The position numbers and the translations under genes are program-made. Below are positions 38,197 to 46,726 of a stretch of 64,000 nucleotides of DNA, in pieces. The notes below the pieces were generated by a model that was given only the letters and a program-made list of their open reading frames with translations, had not been told where the DNA came from and did no database searches. The DNA is from Oxalobacteraceae bacterium CAVE-383 (GTDB lineage Bacteria > Pseudomonadota > Gammaproteobacteria > Burkholderiales > Burkholderiaceae_D). The stretch covers positions 1-64,000 of the forward strand of contig REGP01000004.1 of the NCBI GenBank assembly GCA_004134995.1. Direction: 5' to 3'. The first letter of the stretch is position 1. Each line of letters begins with the position of its first letter.

Positions 38197-38589
38197 ATGA
38201 TGCAACGCAAGTCAAGATTCGGAACGCTATCGGCCCTCGGCGCGGCCCTGAATTTCATGCTGGCGGCGCCGGTTTTTGCGGCCGGGCAGGCAGCGCACGG
38301 GCAGGTGCTTTATCAAAGCATGTGCATGGCCTGCCATTCCATTGAATACAACGGCGTCGGGCCGGCGCACATGGGTTTGTTCAACCGCAAGGCGGGCAGC
38401 CAGCGCGATTACACCTATTCGGCGGCGCTGGCGGCGTCGAAAGTGATCTGGAACGAAAAGACGCTGGATAAATGGCTGACCAATCCCGAGCAATTCATCC
38501 CCGGACAAAAAATGGGCTTTCTGGTGCCTTCGCAGCAGGATCGCGACGATCTGATTGCCTACCTGAAGGTCGCCACCGTCAAAAAATAA
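38197..38589 (+). CDS. class I cytochrome c, periplasmic
   Basis: This 130-residue single-haem cytochrome c has a signal peptide (cleaved near AAPVFA, residue 28), haem motif C43-M-A-C46-H47 and a probable axial Met in PGQKMGFLVPS. GGAAGGAG precedes a double ATG; 38197 or 38200 may be used. It heads an operon with a metallophosphoesterase (gap 61 bases) and a CuA-type cupredoxin, divergent from the ECF sigma factor. It probably passes electrons in the periplasm, possibly to or from the cupredoxin. Confidence 0.9.
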   Translation: MMQRKSRFGTLSALGAALNFMLAAPVFAAGQAAHGQVLYQSMCMACHSIEYNGVGPAHMGLFNRKAGSQRDYTYSAALAASKVIWNEKTLDKWLTNPEQFIPGQKMGFLVPSQQDRDDLIAYLKVATVKK

Positions 38590-38650
38590 ACCCGCGCCAT
38601 GGCGGCGGAAAAATACCTACTCACATCCATCAATGTACAAGGAGATACAA

Positions 38651-39568
38651 ATGAAAACAGCAATCGACAGGCGCAAATTCATCAGGCTGACCGCGGCCGG
38701 CGGCGGCGCGGTATTCATGTCCGGCCTGTATGGCGGCGCCGGCGCCGCGCCGATGGGAGCCGCCGCTTCCGGCGCCGGCAAGGACGATTTCTTTTTCGTC
38801 CAGTTGTCGGATACGCATTGGGGCTTCAGCGGGCCGCCGAATCCCGACGCCGAGAACACACTGAAAAAAGCCGTTGCCTCGGTCAACGGCTTGCCGATAA
38901 AACCCGATTTCATCGTGTTCACCGGCGATCTCACGCACACCACCGACGACCCGAAAGAACGGCGCCAGCGCATGGCCGGCTTCAAGGAAATCGTCAGCGC
39001 GCTGGAAGTGAAGCAAATCTATTTCATGCCGGGCGAGCACGATGCTTCGCTGGATAACGGCGCCGCCTTCAAGGAAAATTTCGGCAAGACGCGTTACACC
39101 TTCGACCATAAGGGCGTGCATTTCATCGTGCTCGACAATGTTTCCGATCCCGGCGCAAAAATCGGCGACGAACAGTTGGCGTGGCTCAAGGACGATCTGG
39201 CGAAGCAGAACAAGGACGCGCGCATCGTGGTGTTCACGCATCGTCCGCTGTTCGACCTGGTGCCGCAATGGGACTGGGCCACGCGCGACGGCGACCAGGC
39301 CATTGCCTTGCTGATGCCGTATTCCAATGTGACCGTGTTTTATGGGCATATTCATCAGGAGCACCATCACCATACCGGCCACATCGCGCACCACGCCGCC
39401 AAATCGCTGATTTTTCCGCTGCCTGAACCGGGCTCGCAAGACCGGCGCGATCCCCTGGCCTGGAATGCCGCGTCGCCCATCCGCGGCCTGGGCTTCCGCG
39501 AAGTGCAGGCCGCCGCCGGGGCGGATTACGACATCAATGAATTTCCAGTGACGAGGGTGCGTTCATGA
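38651..39568 (+). CDS. Tat-exported metallophosphoesterase
   Basis: This 305-residue protein has a twin-arginine signal (DRRKFIRLTAAGGGAVFMSG) and calcineurin-like phosphoesterase motifs in order: QLSDTHWG, FTGDLTHT, MPGEHDAS, FTHRP and GHIHQEHHHH. A two-metal site is expected. The GNHD motif is GEHD here, a visible departure from the usual Asn. Export folded through Tat fits cytoplasmic metal loading. The substrate is unknown. GGAG lies seven bases before the ATG at 38651, and the stop overlaps the cupredoxin ATG. Confidence 0.88.
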   Translation: MKTAIDRRKFIRLTAAGGGAVFMSGLYGGAGAAPMGAAASGAGKDDFFFVQLSDTHWGFSGPPNPDAENTLKKAVASVNGLPIKPDFIVFTGDLTHTTDDPKERRQRMAGFKEIVSALEVKQIYFMPGEHDASLDNGAAFKENFGKTRYTFDHKGVHFIVLDNVSDPGAKIGDEQLAWLKDDLAKQNKDARIVVFTHRPLFDLVPQWDWATRDGDQAIALLMPYSNVTVFYGHIHQEHHHHTGHIAHHAAKSLIFPLPEPGSQDRRDPLAWNAASPIRGLGFREVQAAAGADYDINEFPVTRVRS

Positions 39569-39963
39569 AGCAGTCCAGGAGATCGATGTTGCTGGGGTCC
39601 GCCGCCGGCATTGGCATGCTGTTGTGCGCGGCCGCATGGAAGGAAGCAGGCGCGGAAGTGCCGGCCGAAGGCGAGGACAAGGACAAGCAGGCGCGCGTCA
39701 TCAGGATCGAAGCGAAGAAATTCGTCTATACGCCGAATGAAATCAGGATCAAGAAAGGTGAAAAAGTGCTTCTGGCATTGACGGCGCTGGATTTCGTCCA
39801 TGGTTTCAATCTGCCGGACTTCAAGCTTCGGACCGATATCCCGCCCGGCAAGGTGACGACGGTGGCGCTCAATCCGATGGAGGCCGGGCGCTTCACGTTT
39901 TTATGCGACAACTTCTGCGGCAATGGGCATGAGGAGATGAACGGCGTCATTATCGTCGAATGA
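39565..39963 (+). CDS. CuA-type cupredoxin domain protein (periplasmic)
   Basis: This 132-residue protein has an N-terminal export signal (KQSRRSMLLGSAAGIGMLL, Tat-like arginines) and one cupredoxin domain. All ligands of a binuclear CuA centre are present: His in DFVHGFNLP, then C-x3-C-x3-H-x2-M in CDNFCGNGHEEM. This is the pattern of cytochrome oxidase subunit II and nitrous oxide reductase, yet there is no membrane anchor or oxidase subunit. It probably receives or delivers electrons in the ECF-controlled module. Its ATG overlaps the phosphoesterase stop (39565-39568). Confidence 0.87.
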   Translation: MKQSRRSMLLGSAAGIGMLLCAAAWKEAGAEVPAEGEDKDKQARVIRIEAKKFVYTPNEIRIKKGEKVLLALTALDFVHGFNLPDFKLRTDIPPGKVTTVALNPMEAGRFTFLCDNFCGNGHEEMNGVIIVE

Positions 39964-40010
39964 GCGCCGCTTCTCCTCGCAAATGCGGGCGCTTTAAAGC
40001 GGCGTCAAGT

Positions 40011-40793
40011 TCAAGGCTTGACCGCTTCCATCCCTTTTTCTTTCAGCAGCCGGACCGCTTCAGGGCTGGTCAGCAACTGGAGGAACGCCCTCGCCGCCGC
40101 CTGCTCGTTACTGGTGCTGCTGATGCCGGCGGTATAGACCGTGTAGTTCTGGATTTCGGCAGGCAGCGGTCCGATCAGCGTTACACCCTTGGTCGGCAGG
40201 ATTTCGCTGATCTGATGGATGCCGAGCACCGCTTCGCCATCGACGATATGCTCAGCCACCGAGCCGCCCTTGACCTTGACCGCCTTGGCGTCGATCTGCT
40301 GCGCGATGCCCCATTGCTGGAACAGCTTTGCGAGGTAAATGCCGCTGGAGCCGCCCGAGGCCGGATCGATATACGCCACCGATTTCGCATCAAGCAGGGC
40401 TTGCTTGAAATGTTCCACGGTATCGATGGCCGGCCGCGGCGCACCGGCCGGCACCATCACGCCGATGCCTACCTGCGCCAGATTGGCGACGCTGTCGGCA
40501 TGGACCTTGCCCTTGGCCACGAATTCCTTGAGCAGATCCGGCGTCAGGATCACCACATCGAAATGCGCGCCGCCTTCAACGCGCTTGGCCAGCGCGCCGG
40601 CGGTGTCGTTGTCGAGATTGATCTTGTTGCCGCTGCGGGATTCGTATAGCGGGACCAGGGCTGCTGCCACTTGCTTGAAGGCGCCGGTGGTCAGCACATT
40701 CAGGGTGGCCGCCGAGGCGGATACAGATGCGAAGGCGGCGGTGCAGGATAAAGCGAGCAGGGCCATACGCAGCGGGTTTTTCAATCCGGTCAT
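40011..40793 (-). CDS. ModA-like periplasmic substrate-binding protein
   Basis: This 260-residue protein has a signal peptide (ending SASA near residue 28) and the molybdate-binding-protein-like fold sequence: LNVLTTGAFKQVAAAL, FDVVILTPDLLKEFVAKGKV, IDPASGGSSGIYLAKLF. AAGGAG stands before the ATG at 40793. There is no modB or modC beside it, so whether it binds molybdate, another oxyanion or something else is open. It is convergent with the ECF operon and on the same strand as rng. Confidence 0.82.
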   Translation of the reverse strand: MTGLKNPLRMALLALSCTAAFASVSASAATLNVLTTGAFKQVAAALVPLYESRSGNKINLDNDTAGALAKRVEGGAHFDVVILTPDLLKEFVAKGKVHADSVANLAQVGIGVMVPAGAPRPAIDTVEHFKQALLDAKSVAYIDPASGGSSGIYLAKLFQQWGIAQQIDAKAVKVKGGSVAEHIVDGEAVLGIHQISEILPTKGVTLIGPLPAEIQNYTVYTAGISSTSNEQAAARAFLQLLTSPEAVRLLKEKGMEAVKP

Positions 40794-40867
40794 GTCAATC
40801 TCCTTGAAGGCATGCAAAAACGAAAAAACGGGATGGCCGATATTCCGCCATGAAAATTACGGAAGCC

Positions 40868-42331
40868 TTACATCAGAATGATGTCGTACTGCTCCTGCAA
40901 ATAAGCCGTCTGCACCTGCAGCGAAATCGGCTTCTGAATGAAATCGCCCAGCATCGCCAGATGCTGCGACTCTTCTTCCAGGAACATGTCGACCACCATC
41001 TGCGAAGCCAGGATGCGGAATTCGCGCGGATTGAATTGCCTGGCTTCACGCAGGACTTCGCGCAGGATTTCGTAGCAGACCGTGCGGGCGGTTTTCAATT
41101 GTCCTTTGCCGTCGCATGCGGGGCAGGTTTCGCACAGGACGTGCGACAGCGATTCGCGGGTGCGCTTGCGCGTCATCTCGACCAGCCCAAGCGCCGAAAA
41201 ATTCGATACTGAAATCTTGGTGCGGTCGCGCTGCAGCGCCTTGTGGAGCTCCGACAGGACGGCGCTCTTGTGCTCGCCGTTTTCCATGTCGATGAAATCG
41301 AGGATGATGATGCCGCCCAGGTTGCGCAGCCGCAGTTGGCGCGCAATGGCCTGCGCGGCTTCCAGGTTGGTCTTGAAAATCGTATCGTCGAAATTGCGGC
41401 CGTTGACGAAACTGCCGGTATTGACGTCGATGGTGGTCATGGCTTCGGTCTGATCGATGATCAGGTAGCCGCCCGATTTCAGGTCGACGCGGCGGCCCAG
41501 CGCGCGCTGGATTTCCTCTTCCACGCCATACAGGTCGAACAGTGGCCGCTCGCCCTTGTAATGGCTCAGCCGTTCCAGCACCGAAGGTGTGTACAGCGCG
41601 CCGAATTCCTGCAATTTCTGGAAATTCTCGCGCGAATCGATCTGGATGCCGGTGGTGGTTTCGCTGACGAAATCGCGCAGCACGCGCTGCGCCAGATTCA
41701 GGTCCTGGTGCAGCAAGGTAGGCGCTGGGTGCGATTTGCTCAACTGGACGATGGCCGACCAGGTCTTGCGCAAGTATTCGACATCCATCCGCAGATCGAG
41801 ATCGGACGCATCCTCGGCCATGGTGCGGATGATGAAGCCGCCTTTTTCTTCGGACGGCAGCAGCGACTGCACTTTACTGCGCAGCCGCTCGCGCTCGGCT
41901 TCGTTTTCGATGCGCTGCGAGATGCCGATATGCTTGTCTTGCGGCAGATACACCAGCATGCGGCCCGCGATCGAAATCTGGGTCGCCAGCCGCGCGCCCT
42001 TGGTGCCGATCGGCTCCTTGATCACCTGCACCATCACCGATTGTCCGTCGAACAGCAGCTTTTCGATCGGCGTATGCGGATTGTTCTGGCCGTCGTGAGA
42101 ACGCGATTCCCAGATGTCGGCGACGTGCAGAAAGGCGGCGCGTTCCAGGCCGATGTCGATGAACGCGGATTGCATGCCGGGCAATACCCGCACCACTTTG
42201 CCGAGATAGATATTGCCGGCAAGCCCGCGCGAGAGGGTGCGTTCGATATGCAGTTCCTGCACCGCGCCCTGCAGCAGCAGCGCCACCCGCGTTTCCTGCG
42301 GGGTGATGTTGATTAGAATGTCTTCGCTCAT
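40868..42331 (-). CDS. rng: ribonuclease G
   Basis: This 487-residue RNase E/G family endonuclease matures 16S rRNA and takes part in mRNA decay. It has an N-terminal S1 domain (residues about 35-125), catalytic Asp in IIILDFIDMENGEHK near 305, and the zinc-link CETCPACDGKGQ near 405. Length is that of RNase G, without the RNase E scaffold. The start at 42331 overlaps the maf stop by ATGA. Confidence 0.93.
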   Translation of the reverse strand: MSEDILINITPQETRVALLLQGAVQELHIERTLSRGLAGNIYLGKVVRVLPGMQSAFIDIGLERAAFLHVADIWESRSHDGQNNPHTPIEKLLFDGQSVMVQVIKEPIGTKGARLATQISIAGRMLVYLPQDKHIGISQRIENEAERERLRSKVQSLLPSEEKGGFIIRTMAEDASDLDLRMDVEYLRKTWSAIVQLSKSHPAPTLLHQDLNLAQRVLRDFVSETTTGIQIDSRENFQKLQEFGALYTPSVLERLSHYKGERPLFDLYGVEEEIQRALGRRVDLKSGGYLIIDQTEAMTTIDVNTGSFVNGRNFDDTIFKTNLEAAQAIARQLRLRNLGGIIILDFIDMENGEHKSAVLSELHKALQRDRTKISVSNFSALGLVEMTRKRTRESLSHVLCETCPACDGKGQLKTARTVCYEILREVLREARQFNPREFRILASQMVVDMFLEEESQHLAMLGDFIQKPISLQVQTAYLQEQYDIILM

Positions 42332-42930
42332 GGATTGTGCGCGCCCGCTTTTTGCAATAATTGGATCGTTTCGTATAACGGCAAGCCGGCGATGCCCGAG
42401 TAGCTGCCGGCGATATGGGTAATGAATACGGCGGCCGGTCCCTGGATGCCGTAGCCGCCGGCCTTGTCGTAGGGTTCCGGCGTATCGCAATAGGCAATGA
42501 TCGCTTCTTCGCTCAGCGGCGCGAACGCGACGTCCGAACTCTGGGTAATTTGCCAGAGCCGGTCCTGATAGGCAACCGCGACGCTGGTCAGCACCTGATG
42601 CGTGCGCCCGGACAGCAGCCGCATCATGCCGATGGCGTCGTGCATGTCGGCCGGCTTGCCCAGAATGGCGGTGTCGACCACCACGGTGGTGTCGGCGGCC
42701 AGCACCGGACGCGCGGGCAACTGGCGCAGCGCCATGGTCTGGCGCGCGCTTTCGGCCTTGTCGCGCGTCACGCGCGCCACATAGTCGTGCGGGATTTCGC
42801 CCGGCAATATGTCTTCGTTGACTTCGACGTCGTTGAGCAGCAGTTCGAATTCGATGCCGACCTGGCGCAGCAATTCGCGGCGGCGCGGGCTTTTCGAGGC
42901 CAGATAGATTTTTCGGAAGTGTTGTTTCAT
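42328..42930 (-). CDS. maf: Maf family nucleoside triphosphate pyrophosphatase
   Basis: This 200-residue protein shows Maf motifs: YLASKSPRRRELL at the N-terminus, ADTTVVVDTAILGKP near residue 80, SGRTHQVLTSVAV and the final GGYGIQGPAA. It hydrolyses non-canonical or excess NTPs to NMP and pyrophosphate. I chose the start at 42930 (MKQHFRKIYLASKSPRRR); longer frames have no support. It lies between rlmH and rng in a housekeeping run on the minus strand. Confidence 0.93.
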   Translation of the reverse strand: MKQHFRKIYLASKSPRRRELLRQVGIEFELLLNDVEVNEDILPGEIPHDYVARVTRDKAESARQTMALRQLPARPVLAADTTVVVDTAILGKPADMHDAIGMMRLLSGRTHQVLTSVAVAYQDRLWQITQSSDVAFAPLSEEAIIAYCDTPEPYDKAGGYGIQGPAAVFITHIAGSYSGIAGLPLYETIQLLQKAGAHNP

Positions 42931-42950
42931 GGAGGCACTATACCCTGTCA

Positions 42951-43421
42951 CTATACCCGGTGATAAGGGTGGTTTTGTGTGATGGACCATGCGCGATACA
43001 GTTGTTCGGCCAGCAACACGCGCACCATGCCGTGCGGCAGGGTCAGGCTGGAGATGCGGATCAGCAGGTCGGCGCCGCTCTTGAAGCCGGCGTCCAGGCC
43101 GTCGGCGCCGCCGATTACGAGCGCGACGTCGCGGCCGCCTTGTTGCCATTGCGTCAACAGGACGGACAATTGCACGGAGCTCAGATCCTTGCCGCGCTCG
43201 TCCAGGGCGACAATCAACGCGCCCTTGGGCAGGGCGGCTTCGATTTTGGCGCGTTCCAGCGCCATCACGGTTTCCGCGGTTTTACTGCCCGAACGTTCGA
43301 CCGGCTTGATTTCCTTGAGTACCACGCGGCATTCCGGCGGCATTCTCTTGGCATACTCATTGAAGCCGGTTTCGATCCAGTCGGGCATTTTATTGCCCAC
43401 TGCCGCGATGACAAGCTGCAT
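42951..43421 (-). CDS. rlmH: 23S rRNA (pseudouridine-1915-N3)-methyltransferase
   Basis: This 156-residue SPOUT methyltransferase has [26 protein letters not shown] and the C-terminal [22 protein letters not shown], ending in HPYHRV as in E. coli RlmH. It methylates pseudouridine 1915 in helix 69 of the ribosome. It follows rsfS, as in many proteobacteria. Confidence 0.95.
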   Translation of the reverse strand: MQLVIAAVGNKMPDWIETGFNEYAKRMPPECRVVLKEIKPVERSGSKTAETVMALERAKIEAALPKGALIVALDERGKDLSSVQLSVLLTQWQQGGRDVALVIGGADGLDAGFKSGADLLIRISSLTLPHGMVRVLLAEQLYRAWSITQNHPYHRV

Positions 43422-43448
43422 GATGGCCGGTCTTGGCTGGAAGGGGGG

Positions 43449-44141
43449 TTATTCCTCGGCCTTCGGCTTGGCCGGGGCGCGTGGCGCGCGCTTGGCGGGC
43501 GCCCGGGTAGCGCCCTTGGCAGCGGCTTTCTTGACGGCGGCGCCTTTGGATGCAACGGCGGTCTTGGTGGAAGCGACCTTGACGGTCTTGCCGACCGGCT
43601 TGCTCGGCGCCTTTGCCTTGGCTTTGCCGGCCGGTTTTGCGGCGGCGGGCTTGCGCGCCGTACCGGCAGTTGCCGCCGCCGGCTTGCGCGTGCTGGCGGC
43701 TTTTTTCGGTTTCGGCTCTTCGGTGGCCTGGCTGGCGGCCAGATGGCGCGATTTCTTCGGCGCCTCGTCCTCGGAAGCCGTGCGCTTGGAGGTGCGCACC
43801 GCGGCGCCGAACTTGACTTCCCTTTCGCCCCAGATTTCTTCCAGGCGATAATAGGCGCGAATGGTCGGCTGCATGATGTGGACGATCATGTCGCCGAGGT
43901 CGACCAGCACCCATTCGCCGGTGTCCTCGCCTTCCATGCTCAGGATATTGCCGCCCATCTCCTTGACCTTGTCGCGCACCGAAGCGGCCAGCGCCTTGGT
44001 CTGGCGATTGGAGGTGCCGGAGGCGATGGCGATCCGGTCAAACAGGCTGGTCAGGTGCGATGTGTCGTAGACCTTGATGTCTTGCGCCTTGACGTTTTCC
44101 AGCGCGTCGATGACCACTGCTTGCAGTTTTTTGATATCCAT
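43449..44141 (-). CDS. rsfS: ribosomal silencing factor RsfS with a long basic C-terminal tail
   Basis: The first ~115 of 230 residues are a complete RsfS domain (LQAVVIDALENVKAQDIKVYD, GTSNRQTKALA, GEWVLVDLGDMIVHIM), which binds uL14 and blocks subunit joining in starvation. The remaining ~105 residues are low-complexity Lys/Ala/Pro/Thr repeats (RKPAAA, KPAGKAKAKAPSKP, AAVKKAAAKGATRAPAKR), similar in composition to histone H1-like tails. Typical RsfS ends soon after the domain. The gene begins directly after the nadD stop. Confidence 0.92.
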   Translation of the reverse strand: MDIKKLQAVVIDALENVKAQDIKVYDTSHLTSLFDRIAIASGTSNRQTKALAASVRDKVKEMGGNILSMEGEDTGEWVLVDLGDMIVHIMQPTIRAYYRLEEIWGEREVKFGAAVRTSKRTASEDEAPKKSRHLAASQATEEPKPKKAASTRKPAAATAGTARKPAAAKPAGKAKAKAPSKPVGKTVKVASTKTAVASKGAAVKKAAAKGATRAPAKRAPRAPAKPKAEE

Positions 44142-44822
44142 TTAACTCTTGTATAGGTGATGTTGTTCGATATAGTCTAGCACCCCGGGAGGCACCAGCG
44201 CGTCCGGACGGGCGCCGTTGTGCAGAATCGCCCGGATTTCTGTGGCGGAAATATCGACCGCCAGGTTCGAGGCCAGATACGTCAGGCCGTACGCGGTATT
44301 GCGGATCTGGTCGGGGCTGGCCGCCCGTTTGCTGAATTCCGCCATCACTTCGGCCGGCACATGCGCCGGTTCCATGCCGAAACCGGGCCGGGAGGCCGCG
44401 CACAGGTGCGCGTAATCGAACAGTTCATGCCAGCCTTGCCAGGTATTGAGGTGCTGCAACTGGTCCGCACCCATCAAAAATACGATAGAGACTTCCGGAC
44501 CGAGCTCCTTGCGCAGCGACTGCAGCGTGTCGATGGTGTAGGTCACCGTGGCGCGTTCGATTTCCTGCTGGTCGATCCGCACCGGCACGGCCTGCTGCCC
44601 GAAGGCGCGCCTGACCATCTCGACGCGTTGCTGCGGCGTGGCCTGCAAGCCGTGCTTTTGCCAGGGATTGCCGGTCGGAATGATGCGCAGCTCGTCCGGC
44701 GCCAGCAGATCGACGAAATATTCCCCCAGTGCAACATGGCCGTTGTGCACCGGGTCGAAGCTGCCGCCCAGGATGGCGATGCAACTGCGGCCGCCGCCGC
44801 TGTCCTTTGCGCCGCCCGCCAC
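44142..44822 (-). CDS. nadD: nicotinate-nucleotide adenylyltransferase (GTG start)
   Basis: This 226-residue enzyme of NAD synthesis has nucleotidyltransferase motifs ILGGSFDPVHNGH near residue 17 and ISATEIR near 195. No ATG fits the N-terminus; a GTG at 44822 overlaps the hemF stop (TAGTG) and gives [20 protein letters not shown]. Coupled to hemF upstream and rsfS downstream. Confidence 0.92.
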   Translation of the reverse strand: MAGGAKDSGGGRSCIAILGGSFDPVHNGHVALGEYFVDLLAPDELRIIPTGNPWQKHGLQATPQQRVEMVRRAFGQQAVPVRIDQQEIERATVTYTIDTLQSLRKELGPEVSIVFLMGADQLQHLNTWQGWHELFDYAHLCAASRPGFGMEPAHVPAEVMAEFSKRAASPDQIRNTAYGLTYLASNLAVDISATEIRAILHNGARPDALVPPGVLDYIEQHHLYKS

Positions 44823-45733
44823 TAGAGCCAGTCCCGATGCATCAGAAAATCGCTGTACAACGCCGCTTCCGGCGTGCCGGCCTCGGGCTGCCAGTCGTAG
44901 CGCCATTTGACCACGGGCGGCATCGACATCAGGATCGCCTCGGTGCGGCCGCCCGATTGCAGGCCGAACAGCGTGCCGCGATCGAACACCAGATTGAATT
45001 CGACATAACGGCCGCGGCGGTAGGCCTGGAAGTCGCGTTCGCGTTCGCCATAGGGCGTATCCATGCGCTTTTGCAGCAAGGGCAGGTAAGCGGCGAGAAA
45101 GCCGTCGCCGACGCTGCGCATCATGGCAAAACTGTCCTCGAATCCTGGCGCATTGAAATCGTCGAAGAAGATGCCGCCGACGCCGCGCGGTTCCTTGCGA
45201 TGCTTCAGGTAAAAATAATCGTCGCACCATTGCTTGAAGCGCGGGTACAGATCGGCGCCGAAAGGCGCCAGCGCATCGCTGCATGCGCGATGGAAATGCC
45301 GCACATCCTCGGCAAAACCGTAATACGGCGTCAAATCCATGCCGCCGCCGAACCACCAGACCGGATCGCCGCCGGCCGTGCTCGTGCTGAAAAAGCGCAC
45401 GTTCATGTGCACCGTCGGCGCGAACGGATTGCGCGGATGCAGCACCAGCGACACGCCCATCGCTTCCCATGCGCTGCCGGCGATATCGGGCCGGTTGGCG
45501 GCAGCCGAAGGCGGCAGGCTGCCGCCCTTGACGTGCGAAAAGCCGACGCCGCCGCGTTCAAGCACATTGCCTTCTTCGATAATGCGCGAAATGCCGCCGC
45601 CGCCCTCGGGACGCTCCCAGCGGTCTTCGAGAAAGGATTTGCCGTCGACGCGCTCAAGCGCCGCAACGATTTTCTGTTGCAGGCTCCTGAGGTACTGTTC
45701 AATGGCGGACGGCGCTGGGGCTGGTTGAATCAC
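44822..45733 (-). CDS. hemF: oxygen-dependent coproporphyrinogen III oxidase
   Basis: This 303-residue enzyme of haem synthesis has conserved stretches [33 protein letters not shown] and [20 protein letters not shown]. It decarboxylates coproporphyrinogen III to protoporphyrinogen IX with oxygen. The start at 45733 gives [19 protein letters not shown]. The 83-bp gap to the mscS-like stop upstream holds a hairpin GCGGAGT/ACTCCGC (45761-45781) without a T run. Confidence 0.95.
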   Translation of the reverse strand: MIQPAPAPSAIEQYLRSLQQKIVAALERVDGKSFLEDRWERPEGGGGISRIIEEGNVLERGGVGFSHVKGGSLPPSAAANRPDIAGSAWEAMGVSLVLHPRNPFAPTVHMNVRFFSTSTAGGDPVWWFGGGMDLTPYYGFAEDVRHFHRACSDALAPFGADLYPRFKQWCDDYFYLKHRKEPRGVGGIFFDDFNAPGFEDSFAMMRSVGDGFLAAYLPLLQKRMDTPYGERERDFQAYRRGRYVEFNLVFDRGTLFGLQSGGRTEAILMSMPPVVKWRYDWQPEAGTPEAALYSDFLMHRDWL

Positions 45734-45816
45734 GGCGGGATCGCGGCTTATTATCGTTATGCGGAGTAAAAAGAACTCCGCGATTGTACTCTCTCACGAG
45801 AGCGTTATGGTGTCTC

Positions 45817-46698
45817 TTAAGCGTTGCCGGGTACGGCGGGGGCAGAATCAGGGGCTGAATTGGGGGCTGAATGCGGGGTCGGCGCGGAAGGCACGCTGAC
45901 CTGATAGGTAGCCGGCGCCGGCCAGCCCGCGGCACGCGCGGTTTCGGCGATGGCGATATTGGTGTCGTTGTTGACCTGGCCGAAATTGGGCGTCGCGGCG
46001 AACAGCCGCACGACCAGCAGCGTCCCCAGCGCATTGAATTCCACGATCGTGACATTCGGCGCCGGCGCCGGCATGACGTTCGGAATGCGCGAGACGCGTT
46101 CGGTCAGCAGGGCGATCGCCTCGGCCGGATTGACGCCGCCGGCGATCTGGCAGCGCTGTTCGACGCGGCGGCTGTCGTTGACGTTGTAATTGGTGATGGT
46201 GTCGGAAAACAGTTTGTTGTTGCCGATATACACGCGCAGATTGTTGTCCGTGGTCATGATGGTCATGAACAGGCCGATTTCGGTGACGGTGCCGGTCTGG
46301 CCGGCGGCATTGATGTAGTCGCCGACCTTGAACGGATGCAGCACCACCAGGAAGATGCCGGCGGCGAAATTGGACAGCAGGCCCGACCAGGCCACGCCGA
46401 TGGCCACGCCGGCGGCGCCGATGAGCGCGGCGAATGAGGTGGTGGGAATGCCGCAGACTTCGAGAATCGCCATGACCAGCACGATGCGCAGCGCCACATG
46501 AATGGTTGAAATGGCGTAATTGGCCAGCGTCGGATCCAGATGGCGCAAGCTCAATGCGCGCCGCGCCAGCTTGGCAAAGCCGTTGATGGCGATGCTGCCG
46601 GCGATCCAGATCGCCAGCGCCGCGATGATTTTCAGGCCGAACGGCACCAGATAGGTATTGAGCAATATCCCGAAATTGAATACATTCGCCACCAACAC
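45817..46698 (-). CDS. small-conductance mechanosensitive channel, MscS family
   Basis: This 293-residue protein has three N-terminal membrane helices. The pore-lining helix and beta domain are marked by SFAALIGAAGVAIGVAWSGLLSNFAAGIFLV and HPFKVGDYI, then VTEIGLFMTIMTT. It would gate on membrane tension during osmotic downshock. The C-terminus is an Ala/Pro/Ser-rich tail (VPSAPTPHSAPNSAPDSAP) with a short repeat. It sits between purD and hemF, 28 bases after the purD reading frame begins its own end region, on the same strand. Confidence 0.9.
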   Translation of the reverse strand: MLVANVFNFGILLNTYLVPFGLKIIAALAIWIAGSIAINGFAKLARRALSLRHLDPTLANYAISTIHVALRIVLVMAILEVCGIPTTSFAALIGAAGVAIGVAWSGLLSNFAAGIFLVVLHPFKVGDYINAAGQTGTVTEIGLFMTIMTTDNNLRVYIGNNKLFSDTITNYNVNDSRRVEQRCQIAGGVNPAEAIALLTERVSRIPNVMPAPAPNVTIVEFNALGTLLVVRLFAATPNFGQVNNDTNIAIAETARAAGWPAPATYQVSVPSAPTPHSAPNSAPDSAPAVPGNA

Positions 46699-46726
46699 CT
46701 CCTGGAATCAAAAAAGAAACGCCGGC

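Noticed and set aside
45761-45801. Hairpins GCGGAGT/ACTCCGC and CTCTC/GAGAG between mscS and hemF as terminators
   Set aside because: Neither is followed by a T run on the transcribed strand, so they are noted only as stems.
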